A stretch of DNA of 64,000 bases from Corynebacterium nuruki S6-4 (GCF_007970465.1 NZ_CP042429.1:930001-994000), one strand, 5' to 3'. Positions 39,907-49,285 are shown, counted from the stretch's first letter. Notes: generated by a model not told the origin, from the letters alone. Program-made: numbers and translations.

Positions 39907-40233
39907 TCACACCACCCCGAGGATGACCAGCACCACGCACAGCACCCCGACCGCCAGGGTCGCGGCCGCGAGAACGATCACCCCGCCCGCCGCCGGCCGG
40001 ACGGCCCCGTCGCCGATCCCCCGGGCATGCCGCCGGTACCGGTGACGCTGGGTGACCTGGATCCCCAGGCCGATGACGGCGAGCACCCCGGCCGCGACGG
40101 CGACCGACAGGCCGTGCCCGGCGACCCACGACAGCAGGGCGGTCGCGGTGAGCAGGAGGCGCAGGGTCGTCCTGCCCCAGGCCAGGTTCGTCCGCTCCGG
40201 CTGCAGACCCGGGTCACGGCGTCCGGACGTCAT
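39907..40233 (-). CDS. DUF202 membrane protein, short
   Basis: 108-residue DUF202 protein. It starts with the family-typical LQPERTNLAWGRTTLRLLLT and has three transmembrane helices. Function unknown. Its ATG at 40233 overlaps the stop of the upstream DUF202 gene by 4 bp, so the two probably form a heteromeric pair. Confidence 0.82.
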   Translation of the reverse strand: MTSGRRDPGLQPERTNLAWGRTTLRLLLTATALLSWVAGHGLSVAVAAGVLAVIGLGIQVTQRHRYRRHARGIGDGAVRPAAGGVIVLAAATLAVGVLCVVLVILGVV

Positions 40234-40601
40234 TCCAGGACCACGAGGGCGAGCAGGACCGCGGCGATGATGGCCCCCGCCGACAGCACCGGCACGATGG
40301 ACGGCACGGGCAGCGGCTCATTCCGGCGCATCGCCCGTTCGATGCGCAGCCACCGCACCGCCGACCCGGCGGCGAGGAGAATACCGGTACCGATGGCCGC
40401 CAGTGCGGCGACGGTGCGCAGTCCCGGCGACATGACCGAGACCGGAAGCGCCTCGATGCCCACACCGCCGGCGATGAAGGCCAGGGCGGTGCGCATCCAG
40501 GCGAGGAAGGTCCGCTCGTTGGCGAGCGTGAAGCGTGGATCGGGTTCCTCCCCGTCGGGGAAGAGCCGCCGGGTCAACGGTGTTCTGCTCTTTCCGGTCA
40601 C
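40230..40601 (-). CDS. DUF202/YidH-like membrane protein
   Basis: 123-residue partner of the preceding gene. PDPRFTLANERTFLAWMRTALAFIAGG is the DUF202/YidH signature, followed by two more transmembrane helices. GTG 40601 chosen; frames further upstream overlap the RNase P RNA. Function unknown. Confidence 0.82.
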   Translation of the reverse strand: MTGKSRTPLTRRLFPDGEEPDPRFTLANERTFLAWMRTALAFIAGGVGIEALPVSVMSPGLRTVAALAAIGTGILLAAGSAVRWLRIERAMRRNEPLPVPSIVPVLSAGAIIAAVLLALVVLE

Positions 40602-40640
40602 GGTGCCCCAGTGTATGGACACCGGAGGAAGTCTGTGCCG

Positions 40641-41044
40641 AGAGGGTCTGTGAGCCGGATTCTGTCCTATCCCTTGCGGGACGAGGTGATCATCCATCTG
40701 GGGCGGCCGTCACCGGCCGTCTCGAGCGGTCTACCTGCCCCTTGTCCGACGAGCAGCCGACGGGGCACTGCCCGCACCGCGGACGGTGCGGACATCCATG
40801 ACCTTGCTCCCGGTGGGGTTTACCCAGCTACGACAGTCACCTGCCGCACTGGTGCGCTCTTACCGCACCTTTTCACCCTTACCCGGTTCACACCGGGCGG
40901 TCTGTTTTTCTGTGGCACTGTCCCGCGGGTCACCCCGGGTTGCCGTTAACAACCACCGTGCTCTGAGGAGTCCGGACTTTCCTCGACCCCGGCTACGCCC
41001 CGCGGACGGGGACGGTTCCGGGACCGCGATCACCCGACCCTCTC
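40641..41044 (-). ncRNA. rnpB: RNase P RNA
   Basis: Catalytic RNA that matures tRNA 5' ends, about 404 nt. On the minus strand the universal P4 segment GAGGAAAGTCCGGACTCC is at 40984-40967. The conserved AGATGGATGATCACCT is at 40699-40684 and ACAGAATCCGGCTCA at 40665-40651. Terminal P1 strands AGAGGGTC (41044) and GACCCTCT (40641) pair. Type A, as expected for actinobacteria. Open frames across it are not genes. Confidence 0.97.
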
Positions 41045-41061
41045 GACAGTGTCCAAGACTA

Positions 41062-41799
41062 TCACCGCGCCGTGTCGCGCAGCAGCAGCACCCCGCACTC
41101 CGGGCAGGTCAGCACCTCGTCGGCGGGGGCGGCGGCGAACCGGCGCAGCGTGACGGCGTCCAGGTCGATGAAGCAGGCACCGCAGGAGCTGCCGAGCAGC
41201 GGTGCCGCCCCCACGCCGTGGTCACGTTCCCCGTCCCGGTAGAGGGCGAGGATCTGCGGCGGCAGGGCGTCCCGCAGCTCCCGCGACCGGTGCTCCAGAT
41301 CGGTGATCTGACCGGTCAGGTCACGGACCACCGCCTGCTGCTCCGCGCGGGCCTGCACCAGGGCGGGATCCTCGACCGGACCCGCATGGCCGGGGTCGTC
41401 GGGGGCGCCGAAGGCCTCGAGGGTGCGCTGCTCCCGCGCGATCTCGTCGGTGAGTTCGGCCAGCCGCCGCTCGGCGACGGCGAGGTCGTGCCGGAGGTCA
41501 CGACGGCGTTCGGTGTCCGGGTTCGCGCGCAGTCCCTCGATGTCCCGGCGGCGACGGGCACGCATGTTCGCGGCGTCCCGGGTCAGCCGCCACAGGGTGG
41601 CGGAGCGGCCGCGTTCGTCACCGCGGGCCCGGCGGGCGAGACGCTGCCGCTCCTCGTCGGCGGCCTCGAGCCGTTCAACCTCGGCGGTCTCCGGCAGGGC
41701 CTGCAGCCGGGCGGTGAGCAGCCGGGTGCGTTCGTCGACGCCGGCGAGCTCGGCGAGGATGCCGCGTCCGGCGGCGTCCAGGGTCAGCGGGGCGGTCAT
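41062..41799 (-). CDS. coiled-coil zinc-ribbon protein (C4-type)
   Basis: 245-residue protein: a long charged coiled coil (about 20-180, rich in Arg, Glu and Leu) and a C-terminal zinc ribbon with CGACFID and CPECGVLLL. The family (DUF164, CdsZ-like) is widespread in actinobacteria. Its ATG overlaps the upstream Nif3-like stop by 4 bp, a conserved pairing. Proposed roles include nucleic-acid or secretion-related chaperoning; uncertain. Confidence 0.85.
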   Translation of the reverse strand: MTAPLTLDAAGRGILAELAGVDERTRLLTARLQALPETAEVERLEAADEERQRLARRARGDERGRSATLWRLTRDAANMRARRRRDIEGLRANPDTERRRDLRHDLAVAERRLAELTDEIAREQRTLEAFGAPDDPGHAGPVEDPALVQARAEQQAVVRDLTGQITDLEHRSRELRDALPPQILALYRDGERDHGVGAAPLLGSSCGACFIDLDAVTLRRFAAAPADEVLTCPECGVLLLRDTAR

Positions 41800-42647
41800 G
41801 ACTGCACCGCCGTCGTGCTGTCGGCGTGCAGTGTCCACGGATCCGTCCGGACGCCGATGACGCCGGTCGCCACGCCGGGCAGTTCCGCACCGAGCAGATC
41901 GGCGGCCTGGGCGCACCACGGGAACTCACTGGCCCAGTGGGCCGTGTCCACCACCGGGCAGCCGCCGGCCCGCAGATGCTCGTCGACGGGGTGGTGCCGA
42001 AGGTCCGAGGTGACGAAGCAGTCGACGTCGAGGGATGCGACGGTCCCGAGGAAACTGTCCCCGGCACCGGAGGCGACCGCGACCCGGCGGATGATCCGGT
42101 CGGGGTCACCGGCGGCACGCACACCCCACACGGTCGCGGGGAGCCGGTCGGCGACCCGGGCGGTGAACTCGCGCAGGGTCATCGGGGTGTCCAGGTCACC
42201 GACCCGCCCGATCCCGGTGGCGGTGGCCGGGTCCACCCCGTCGGGCACCGGGGTCAGCGGCGGCCCGGGGGTTACCCCCAGCAGTTCGGCGAGCCGGTCG
42301 TTGACGCCGGGGCGGGCGGCGTCCGCACTGGTGTGCGCGGCGTAGAGGGCCACACCGGCACGGATCAGCCGGTGGATGATCCGCCCCTTCGGGTGCGTCA
42401 CCGGCACACCGGTCACCCCACGCAGCAGCGGCGGATGGTGGACCAGCAGGAAGTCCGCGCCGTCGGCGATCGCCGCATCGGCGACCGCATCGGTGCAGTC
42501 CAGGGCGACACGGAGGCGACGGACCGGGTCGGCGGGATCGCCGCAGACCAGCCCGCAGGCGTCCCAGGATTCGGCGAGGCGGGGCGGGTAGGCGGCCTCG
42601 ACCGCCGCGACGACGTCAGCGACGGTGGTTGTACTGTTCTCACTCAC
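41796..42647 (-). CDS. Nif3-like dinuclear metal center protein
   Basis: Nif3/YbgI (DUF34) protein of 283 residues, often linked to GTP cyclohydrolase I; exact activity uncertain. Metal-binding motifs are present: LLVHHPPLLRGV, YAAHTSADAARPGVND and the C-terminal HWASEFP region. GTG 42647 (VSENSTTTV) is the first start that does not overrun the divergent HAD-PTP gene's promoter. Operon with the zinc-ribbon gene. Confidence 0.9.
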   Translation of the reverse strand: MSENSTTTVADVVAAVEAAYPPRLAESWDACGLVCGDPADPVRRLRVALDCTDAVADAAIADGADFLLVHHPPLLRGVTGVPVTHPKGRIIHRLIRAGVALYAAHTSADAARPGVNDRLAELLGVTPGPPLTPVPDGVDPATATGIGRVGDLDTPMTLREFTARVADRLPATVWGVRAAGDPDRIIRRVAVASGAGDSFLGTVASLDVDCFVTSDLRHHPVDEHLRAGGCPVVDTAHWASEFPWCAQAADLLGAELPGVATGVIGVRTDPWTLHADSTTAVQS

Positions 42648-42726
42648 CTGTCCCACGATAGTCGTCCGGCTGACCGGCGGGACCCCGGTGCAGGCGGCAC
42701 GGACCATATTCTGGCAGTCTGGATGT

Positions 42727-43899
42727 GTGGCAGCATCAACGGATTCATCACAGCGGATTCTCCTCCTCGACGTCGACGGCACGCTCGTCGACTCGTACCC
42801 GGGTATCCGGGACAGTTTCGTCCGTGCCCTGGAGGACAACGACATCCCGCTCCCCGGAGACGATGTGATCGCACGCCTCCCCGGCCCGCCGATGATCGAC
42901 ACCCTGCGGTCCCTCGGTCTGGAGGGCGATGACCTGGACCGCGTCTTCGCCTCCTACCGCGCCGCCTACGACAGTGCCGGCTGGCAGGCCGCCGAACCGG
43001 TCGAGGGCATCGCGGATCTCCTCGCCGACTGGAAGGCCCGCGGTTTCACCCTCGCGACCGCGACCTCGAAGGCGGAGGCCTCGGCCCGGCGGGCGCTGGA
43101 ACAGTTCGACCTGCTGCAGTACATCGACGTGCTCGGCGCGGCGGAGGACGGGACGGACCCGGGGGCACGGCGGGACAAGACCGACGTCGTCCGCCACACC
43201 CTCGGGCTCCTCGACCGGTCCACCGACAGTGTCGACGAGGGCGGGCCCGCCGCCCGCCACGACATCCTGCTCGTCGGGGACCGCATCCACGACGTCACCG
43301 GGGCACACACCTTCGGTATCCGGGCGGCCCTCGTCGACTGGGGCTACGGCAGCCGCGACGAACACGCGAAGGCGGACTACTCCGTCGCCGACGTCGGGGA
43401 GCTCCGCCGGCTCGTCGACGACTGGTCGGACACCCGGCCGCACCTGTGTGTGGTCTGCACCGGCAATATCTGCCGGTCGGCGATGGCCGAGATCATGCTG
43501 CGGGCCGCGTTCGAGAAGGCCGGGGTGGCGGACGCCGTGCGGCTGAACTCCTGCGGTATCGAGAAGTGGCATGTCGGAGAGGCCGCCGACCCGCGTGCCG
43601 TCGCGCAGCTGCAGGAGGACGGGTACCAGGGGTCCGGGCACCGGGCCGCCCAGTTCGGCCCGGAGCACCGGGACGCCGACCTGTTCCTCGTCATGACCGC
43701 GGCGCACCGCAGGGCGCTGGTGAAGCTCGGCGTGGACCCGGAGAAGATCCGGCTGTTCCGCTCCTTCGGGCCGGCCGGCGACCGGGAGGTCGAGGACCCG
43801 TACTACGGCGGTGACGACGGCTTCGCCCAGGTCTCCCACCAGCTCGCCGAGGCGATCCCCGGGATCGTCGACTGGGCCGAGGCCGAGACCGGGAAGTGA
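42727..43899 (+). CDS. HAD phosphatase - low-molecular-weight protein tyrosine phosphatase fusion
   Basis: One 390-residue protein with two phosphatase domains. Residues about 10-225 are a Gph-like HAD hydrolase: LLLDVDGTLVDSYPG, the core lysine region ATATSKAEASARRAL, LLVGDRIHDVTGAH. Residues about 235-390 are an LMW-PTP: catalytic P-loop VCTGNICRSAMAE (Cys about 242) and the general-acid loop EDPYYGG. Both catalytic sets look complete. The two activities are usually separate genes. GTG 42727; no frameshift or internal stop. Confidence 0.88.
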   Translation: MAASTDSSQRILLLDVDGTLVDSYPGIRDSFVRALEDNDIPLPGDDVIARLPGPPMIDTLRSLGLEGDDLDRVFASYRAAYDSAGWQAAEPVEGIADLLADWKARGFTLATATSKAEASARRALEQFDLLQYIDVLGAAEDGTDPGARRDKTDVVRHTLGLLDRSTDSVDEGGPAARHDILLVGDRIHDVTGAHTFGIRAALVDWGYGSRDEHAKADYSVADVGELRRLVDDWSDTRPHLCVVCTGNICRSAMAEIMLRAAFEKAGVADAVRLNSCGIEKWHVGEAADPRAVAQLQEDGYQGSGHRAAQFGPEHRDADLFLVMTAAHRRALVKLGVDPEKIRLFRSFGPAGDREVEDPYYGGDDGFAQVSHQLAEAIPGIVDWAEAETGK

Positions 43900-43917
43900 C
43901 CGGCCGGCGCCGGTAGG

Positions 43918-44163
43918 TCAGCGCTCACCCAGCATCTCGGAATCGGTCTCGCCGTGCCGGGGGCACACGGCGGTCCAGCCGTGGGGGGTGACCTGGACGG
44001 TGCGTCGGCGACCGCACTCGGGGCAGTAGCGCGGTGCGTCGAGCCCCGCCTGCTGCGCGGGCGAGTAGTCGATCCACTCCCCCTCCCCCAGGTCGGCGCC
44101 CGTGTACGGATCGAAGGGGCCGGTCCCCCGGCGCCTGCTCCGGCTGCGGGTTGTCCGGGGCAT
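43918..44163 (-). CDS. bsaP: biotin synthase auxiliary protein
   Basis: 81-residue protein ending the bioB operon. FDPYTGADLGEGEW and a Cys-rich half (YCPECGRRR, VCPRHGE) match the small actinobacterial BsaP (Rv1590-type) proteins, which help BioB's auxiliary Fe-S cluster turn over. The basic N-terminus is poorly conserved. ATG 44163 overlaps the bioB TGA (ATGA). Naming rests on context plus motif pattern. Confidence 0.75.
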   Translation of the reverse strand: MPRTTRSRSRRRGTGPFDPYTGADLGEGEWIDYSPAQQAGLDAPRYCPECGRRRTVQVTPHGWTAVCPRHGETDSEMLGER

Positions 44164-45161
44164 CACACGCTCCGGGACAGGACCTTGATCGGCAGGCGCA
44201 GCCGGTCGACCATGTCCATGTCCTGCTCGGCCGGCCGCCCCAGGGTGGTGAGGTAGTTGCCGACGATTACCCCGTTGATCCCGCCGAGCATCCCCTGCTC
44301 CACGCCGAGATCGCCGAGGGTGAGTTCCCGGCCACCGGCGAAACGCAGCGTGGTCTTCGGCATCGCCAGCCGGAACATGCCGACCGCACGCAGGGCGTCC
44401 TTGCCGTCCATGACATCCATGTGACCGAACGGGGTGCCCGGACGCGGATCCAGGAAGTTCAGCGGAACCTCGTCCGGGTCGAGGTCGGCGAGCTGCAGGG
44501 CGAATTCCACCCGCTGTTCCGGGGACTCCCCCATGCCGATGATCCCGCCGCAGCAGACCTCGATACCGGCGTCCCGCACCAGCTGCATGGTCTCGCGGCG
44601 CTCCTCCCAGGTGTGGGTGGTGACGACCTGCGGGAAGTAACTGGCGGCGGTCTCGAGGTTGTGGTTGTAGCGGTGCACGCCGACGGCCTTGAGCCGGTCG
44701 ACCTGCGCCGGGGTGAGGATACCGACGGACACGGCGACGTCGACGCCTTCGACGTTGGCGTAGATCTCCTCGACGGCCTGCTCGACCTGGCTCATGAGGT
44801 TCTCGTCGGGGCCCTTGACCGCGGCGACGATGCAGAATTCGGTGGCCCCGGTCTTGCGGGTCTGCCGGGCCTGTTCGACGAGCTGAGCGATGTCGAGTTT
44901 GGCGGAGCGGACCGGGGACTCGAAGAGCCCGGACTGGGAGCAGAAGTGGCAGTCCTCGGGGCAGCCGCCGGTCTTGATGCTGACGATGCCCTCCATCTCG
45001 ATCTCCTCGCCGCACCAGCGGACGCGGACCTCGTGGGCGAGGGCGAGCAGGTCGGGGATGCGGTCGTCGGGGAGGTCGAGGATCTGCAGGAGCTGGTCAT
45101 GGTCGAGTCCGCGTCCGGTGTCGAGGACGCGGGTACGTGCAGTGGTGAGTATGTCCGTCAT
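44163..45161 (-). CDS. bioB: biotin synthase
   Basis: Radical-SAM sulfur insertion into dethiobiotin, 332 residues. The cluster motif [11 protein letters not shown] (about residue 60), [18 protein letters not shown] segment, YNHNLETA and [10 protein letters not shown] are visible. Cys/Arg ligands of the [2Fe-2S] cluster are in the expected positions. ATG 45161 lies 13 bp downstream of a perfect palindromic operator. bsaP overlaps its end. Confidence 0.96.
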   Translation of the reverse strand: MTDILTTARTRVLDTGRGLDHDQLLQILDLPDDRIPDLLALAHEVRVRWCGEEIEMEGIVSIKTGGCPEDCHFCSQSGLFESPVRSAKLDIAQLVEQARQTRKTGATEFCIVAAVKGPDENLMSQVEQAVEEIYANVEGVDVAVSVGILTPAQVDRLKAVGVHRYNHNLETAASYFPQVVTTHTWEERRETMQLVRDAGIEVCCGGIIGMGESPEQRVEFALQLADLDPDEVPLNFLDPRPGTPFGHMDVMDGKDALRAVGMFRLAMPKTTLRFAGGRELTLGDLGVEQGMLGGINGVIVGNYLTTLGRPAEQDMDMVDRLRLPIKVLSRSV

Positions 45162-45173
45162 GGCACACACTCT

Positions 45174-45194
45174 AACTTGAACAGTGTTCAAGTT
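45174..45194. promoter_or_regulatory. BioQ-type palindromic operator of bioB
   Basis: Perfect 21-bp palindrome, AACTTGAACA-G-TGTTCAAGTT, immediately upstream of bioB. It contains the TGAAC-N3-GTTCA core described for the corynebacterial biotin repressor BioQ. Most likely overlaps the bioB promoter and represses it when biotin is sufficient. Confidence 0.8.
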
Positions 45195-45216
45195 CCACCC
45201 GGAAACTACGGTCCTG

Positions 45217-46329
45217 TCAGAACCGCTCCTCACCACGGGCGTTGTGCCGCTCATGGAACCGGTTGCGCGAATGGCCGTAGCGGTCGGCGAGCTTCCGCTC
45301 GGTCGACGGGACCCGGTCACGGTCGTCCCCGCCAGCCGTGTCACCCGACGCGGCCGGCGCAGTACCGGACGCAGCAGCAGAGGTCGCCGCGGCTACGCGG
45401 TCCGACCCGGCATCCGCCGATCCGGTCTCCGCAACGTCGCCGACCCCGGACTCTGCTTCCGACTCTGCCCCGGACTGCACCCCGGACTCTGCCTCGGACG
45501 CGGCGATCTCGGCACGCTGCCGCCGCCGCTCCCGGATCTCCGCCCAGACGAAGTACCCCAGACCCAGCGGGACCATGATCCCGAAGGCGATCCACTGGAT
45601 GCCGTAGGACAGGTACGGGCCCGATTCCAGGTCCGGCAGCGGGATCGGCTGCAGCCCCCGGCCCGCGCCGGTCGTCGCATCCTTCACCGAGACCTCGTCG
45701 AGCTGGACGTAGTCCCCGGTGAGCTGCAGTCCGGTGAGTTGCCCGATCGCCCCGGTGTTCATGCCGTAGACCTGCCGGCGGCCCTGCTCGGTGATCGGGG
45801 CGCTCGTCGGCGGCGCCTCCGACATCCGGATGTAGCCGTTGACCGTGATCTCCCCTGCCGGTGCCGCGGGGATCTCCGGGACGTCCGCACCCTCCTTCGG
45901 CGGGATCCAGCCCCGGTTGACCAGGGCCGTCTGACCGTCATCGGTGCGGAACGGGGTCAGCACCTGGAAGGCCGGGCTGCTGTCGACCGGCCGGTTGCGC
46001 AGCAGGACCTCGTCCTCGGGAAGGAACCTGCCCTGCAGCTCGACGCGGGTCCACTCCTTCTCCGGACCGGCACTCGAGCGGTCCGCGGGCTCCACGTCCC
46101 GCAACGGGACAGGGTCTTCGTCGAGGGCCGCCTCGAGCCGGTGGTTGAACTCCTGGGTGTCCTTGTTCTTGCCCAGCTGCCAGGGCGCGAGGACGGTGAA
46201 GGCGACGTAGGCGAACGCCACCACGATGACCGCCGTCAGCACCCACCCCGGGGTGAAGAAGGCACGCCAACCGCGGCGCCGACGGGGCCGGTGGGAGGGG
46301 ACGGTCGAGGATTCTGACACGGCCCCCAT
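45217..46329 (-). CDS. SURF1 family cytochrome oxidase assembly protein
   Basis: SURF1 family, aiding heme a/cytochrome oxidase biogenesis, 370 residues. One transmembrane helix near the N-terminus ([25 protein letters not shown]) and one near 265-285, with a periplasmic domain between ([29 protein letters not shown]). The last 85 residues are low complexity (repeated Glu-Ser/Ala-Gly) and probably disordered. ATG 46329 chosen (MGAVSESS). Confidence 0.85.
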   Translation of the reverse strand: MGAVSESSTVPSHRPRRRRGWRAFFTPGWVLTAVIVVAFAYVAFTVLAPWQLGKNKDTQEFNHRLEAALDEDPVPLRDVEPADRSSAGPEKEWTRVELQGRFLPEDEVLLRNRPVDSSPAFQVLTPFRTDDGQTALVNRGWIPPKEGADVPEIPAAPAGEITVNGYIRMSEAPPTSAPITEQGRRQVYGMNTGAIGQLTGLQLTGDYVQLDEVSVKDATTGAGRGLQPIPLPDLESGPYLSYGIQWIAFGIMVPLGLGYFVWAEIRERRRQRAEIAASEAESGVQSGAESEAESGVGDVAETGSADAGSDRVAAATSAAASGTAPAASGDTAGGDDRDRVPSTERKLADRYGHSRNRFHERHNARGEERF

Positions 46330-46415
46330 CCTAGTCGCCTCCACCGCCTGGGCCCTACCGCTGCTCCTGCCCGTCGTTATCGCCTCTCAACTGCTGCCCG
46401 GCCGCTGTTCGGCCA

Positions 46416-48857
46416 CTACTCGGCACTGTCGTCGGTGTCGCTGCCGCCGGTCTCACCGGCGGTGCGGTTCCGGCGCAGCTGGAACCCGAAGATCCCGGCG
46501 ATGATCACGGCGATCAGCGCGATGGCACTCGGGATCATCGAGGCAGGGTCCTTGATGAACGCGACGAGACCGCTGTCCGTGTCGTCCTTGTGCCCCGCAT
46601 CGGCGGCATTGTGGACGGTGACCTGCCCGTCGTTCTTCCGGGCGTGGTCCTTGTCGTCCTTGTGGTCCTTGTCGGATTCGTCCGCCGGCTTGTCACCGAG
46701 CGAGGCGCGGGACTTGTCGTCACAGCCGGACGACAGCGCCGCGCGGAAGCTCACCGGATCCAGGGCCGATCCGGCCTCGTAGAACCCGGCGAGTGCCGCC
46801 GCACCGTCGGAGGACAGGGTCGCGCCCGCCTTACCGTCCAGGACGTCGTCCTTCACGGACGCCGAGTTGATGCTCAGTTGCGCCAGCGCGATCCGTCCGA
46901 AGTCCTGCGGGTGGCCCTCCGTGTCATTGGAACTGACGTTGGCGACGAGGGTGCCGCCGGAGCCGTCGATGCGGATCTCCGGGTCGGAGATGGTCGTGCG
47001 CAGCACACCGCCGTGCCCGGTGAACAGCACCGAGCCGCCGAACTTCAGGGTGCCGGAGGAGACGGTTCCGCCACTGACCTTCACCGAGCCGTCGGACCCG
47101 CTGAACACGAAGTTGCCGGAACTGTAGACGGCGCCTCCGGTGGGCGTCCAGTCACCCTTGGCGATGCTGCCCTTGATGTAGGAGCGGAAGGATTCCTTGA
47201 TGCCCCAGCCCATGCGGTCCTCGACGACCTTCCGGTCACCGTCGGACGCCTTGCAGGTCGTGTCGGCCGAGCCGGCGCCCGATGTTGCGGCACCCGCCGT
47301 CCCGACGACCCGGGGAGCACGCGACATGCCCAGATCCGGGGTCCCGGTCGACACGTCGCCGGAGGCTGCGGCGCCGCCGGAGGTGGCCGCCCCCGCGGAC
47401 TGCAGTCCGCCCAGGCCGGCACCACCGCAGTCGCCGCTGGTGTTCAGGGCGATGTTGATCGGGTCCGCCTCGTTGTTGCCTTCGCCGTACTGGCCGCCGA
47501 GAGACTGGTTGCCGTCCTCGGTGATGTAGCCGGGACCGCTGAGGTTGACGGCACCGCCGCTGATCGGCTGGCCGAGGGTGAACTGGGCGATCGGGACCTG
47601 GCTGCCGGTCTTCGCCCCGGTGACCGTGGCGCCGGCGGTGAAGCTGCTCACGGTGGTGCTCCGGTAGTCGGCGATGAACTGCGCCGTCGTCCCGCGGACC
47701 TTCACGCTCATGTTCGTGTACGTGATGTCGAGGGCGCCGAGGTGGCCGGTGAGGTGGATGGAACCCGGGAGCGGGATATCGGCGTCCTGCCCGGAGACCC
47801 GGACCGCAGAGGGGTCGGCGGTGAACTGGAAGGCACCGTCGTCCCCGCCCTGGCTGCCGCTGAAGCCGACGCCGTCCAGGTCCCAGTGGCCGCCGGCGAT
47901 CGGGCCGGTCAGGTAGCTGCGGAAGGACTTCTTCAGACCCCAGCCGACCGACGCGGAGTTCACGGTGCCGCAGCTTCCGGCGTCGGCCGGCTGCCCGGTC
48001 GTCGTGGCCTGCGGTGCCGCCTGTGCCGCCGGGGCGGCCTGCTGTGCCGCGGGGGCGGCAGCCGCCTGGCCGGGTTCCGGGTTACGGTCGGGCTGTCCCG
48101 GCGACGTCGCCATCACGGCGTTGTCGTCGACGGCACAGTGCCCGCCCGGTGCGGTGCCGAGAGTGACGGTGACCGGGTCGCCGTCGTTCTTGCCCTCGCC
48201 GTAGCTGCCGAGCAGTCCCTTGTTGAGGTTCTCGTGGATCCAGCTGGTACCGGTGAGCGTCGCGGAGCCGCCCTGGGCGCCCGCCTGCGTGAGCGTCTGG
48301 TCGAGGGTGAAGGTCGCCACGGGCTGCTGGGTGAAGGCCGGGGCGCCGCCGGCGATACTGGACAGCGCCGCGGGGTCGGCGGCCAGGTACCGGCCGTCGG
48401 CGAGCAGCTGGGCCTTCGTCCCGCGGATCTGCAGGGTGAAGTTGGAGAGGGTGACGTCGATGATTCCGCCGTGACCGGTGAGCTTGAGAGTTCCCGGCAT
48501 CGGCAGGTCGGCGGCGTCCCCCTGCACGGCGGAACGCCCGGGATCGGCGGTGAAGTGGAATGCGCCGTCAGCCGCGTTGTTCTCCCCGGTGTACGTCACA
48601 TGGTCGAGATCCCAGTGTCCACCGGCGATCGGACCGGTGATGTAGTTGCGCAGCGACTGCTTGATGCCCCAGGACATCTCCCCCGAGGTGACCGCCAGGC
48701 ACTGGTCAGACGCCGCCTCGTCGGCGACGGCGGCGGGCAGCGCGGCGGTCGGCAGCACGGCGACGCCCACCAGGGGCAGGGTCGACGCGACGGCTGCCGC
48801 CGAGGCGACTCGCAGGGCTCGGGGTGACCGGCGGGAAGCCGGGCGGCTAGCTGACAT
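46416..48857 (-). CDS. htaA: three-domain HtaA heme-binding surface protein
   Basis: Cell-envelope heme receptor, 813 residues. A signal peptide ends near PAAVADEA. Three HtaA domains follow, each opening with WGIKxSLRNYI / WGLKKSFRSYL / WGIKESFRSYI and containing LTGHGG, LTGHLG and FTGHGG, which carry the conserved Tyr and His used for heme binding. Low-complexity linkers join them. A single transmembrane helix (IPSAIALIAVIIAGIFGFQL) and basic tail anchor it. AGGAG lies 10 nt before ATG 48857; ATG 48866 would be too close. A DtxR-like box and the phased-repeat element 2 lie upstream. The usual hmuTUV neighbours are not here. Confidence 0.9.
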   Translation of the reverse strand: MSASRPASRRSPRALRVASAAAVASTLPLVGVAVLPTAALPAAVADEAASDQCLAVTSGEMSWGIKQSLRNYITGPIAGGHWDLDHVTYTGENNAADGAFHFTADPGRSAVQGDAADLPMPGTLKLTGHGGIIDVTLSNFTLQIRGTKAQLLADGRYLAADPAALSSIAGGAPAFTQQPVATFTLDQTLTQAGAQGGSATLTGTSWIHENLNKGLLGSYGEGKNDGDPVTVTLGTAPGGHCAVDDNAVMATSPGQPDRNPEPGQAAAAPAAQQAAPAAQAAPQATTTGQPADAGSCGTVNSASVGWGLKKSFRSYLTGPIAGGHWDLDGVGFSGSQGGDDGAFQFTADPSAVRVSGQDADIPLPGSIHLTGHLGALDITYTNMSVKVRGTTAQFIADYRSTTVSSFTAGATVTGAKTGSQVPIAQFTLGQPISGGAVNLSGPGYITEDGNQSLGGQYGEGNNEADPINIALNTSGDCGGAGLGGLQSAGAATSGGAAASGDVSTGTPDLGMSRAPRVVGTAGAATSGAGSADTTCKASDGDRKVVEDRMGWGIKESFRSYIKGSIAKGDWTPTGGAVYSSGNFVFSGSDGSVKVSGGTVSSGTLKFGGSVLFTGHGGVLRTTISDPEIRIDGSGGTLVANVSSNDTEGHPQDFGRIALAQLSINSASVKDDVLDGKAGATLSSDGAAALAGFYEAGSALDPVSFRAALSSGCDDKSRASLGDKPADESDKDHKDDKDHARKNDGQVTVHNAADAGHKDDTDSGLVAFIKDPASMIPSAIALIAVIIAGIFGFQLRRNRTAGETGGSDTDDSAE

Positions 48858-48932
48858 GGACAACATTCTCCTGGGACACGTCTCAGGGCCGCGGTTGTGT
48901 CCGGATCTCCGGTGTCCGCGACCCCCTTTCAC

Positions 48933-48951
48933 TTAGGCAAGGCTAGTCCAC
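48933..48951 (-). promoter_or_regulatory. DtxR-like iron box upstream of htaA
   Basis: Read on the plus strand, TTAGGCAAGGCTAGTCCAC matches 13 of 19 positions of the DtxR consensus, including TTAGG and AGGCTA. It is about 75 bp upstream of the htaA start, in the right place for iron repression of a heme receptor. The box is near-palindromic so strand is nominal. Confidence 0.7.
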
Positions 48952-49134
48952 TTTCAGGGTCTCCCCAAGCAGAGCAGGCACTCCAGGTCGCGCAACGTGA
49001 CAGAATTCACACAGGGGCCGCCGGGTGCGCCGGATGCAGGCCTGTCGGGTGTGCCGGGTGTGTGCCACACACCCCCCGGCCGCACAGCCCGCCGGCCGCG
49101 CCGGCCACCTCACCACTCCGCCACGCCGCCCAGC

Positions 49135-49285
49135 GGCAGGCCAGGGTCCCCGTCGGCAGGCCAACCGCTCAGCCGGCAGGCCGGCTGTCAGACCGACAGG
49201 CCAACTGCCCGCCTGGCAGGCATAAACAACGTTCACCAGGGGTACGGCGGCACTTTTGGCCTGCCACGCGAACAGATGGCCTGCC
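49135..49285. repeat. 20-bp-phased core array with central unit, element 2
   Basis: GGCAGGCC-type cores start at 49135, 49155, 49175, 49195 (GACAGGCC) and 49215 (GGCAGGCA), an exact 20-bp period. Inverted GGCCTGCC cores are at 49258 and 49278, again 20 bp apart. The central unit from first inner core to last inner core is 51 bp, the same as element 1, and shares TAAAC--CG-TCACCA and TTTT at the same offsets. Its inner palindrome is less complete than in element 1. It fills part of the 640-bp gap between htaA and tRNA-Val; the rest of that gap (48952-49134, 49286-49499) shows no gene. Confidence 0.88.

Noticed and set aside
40786..41040. Open frames across the RNase P RNA
   Set aside because: The region matches rnpB secondary-structure landmarks; coding is coincidental.
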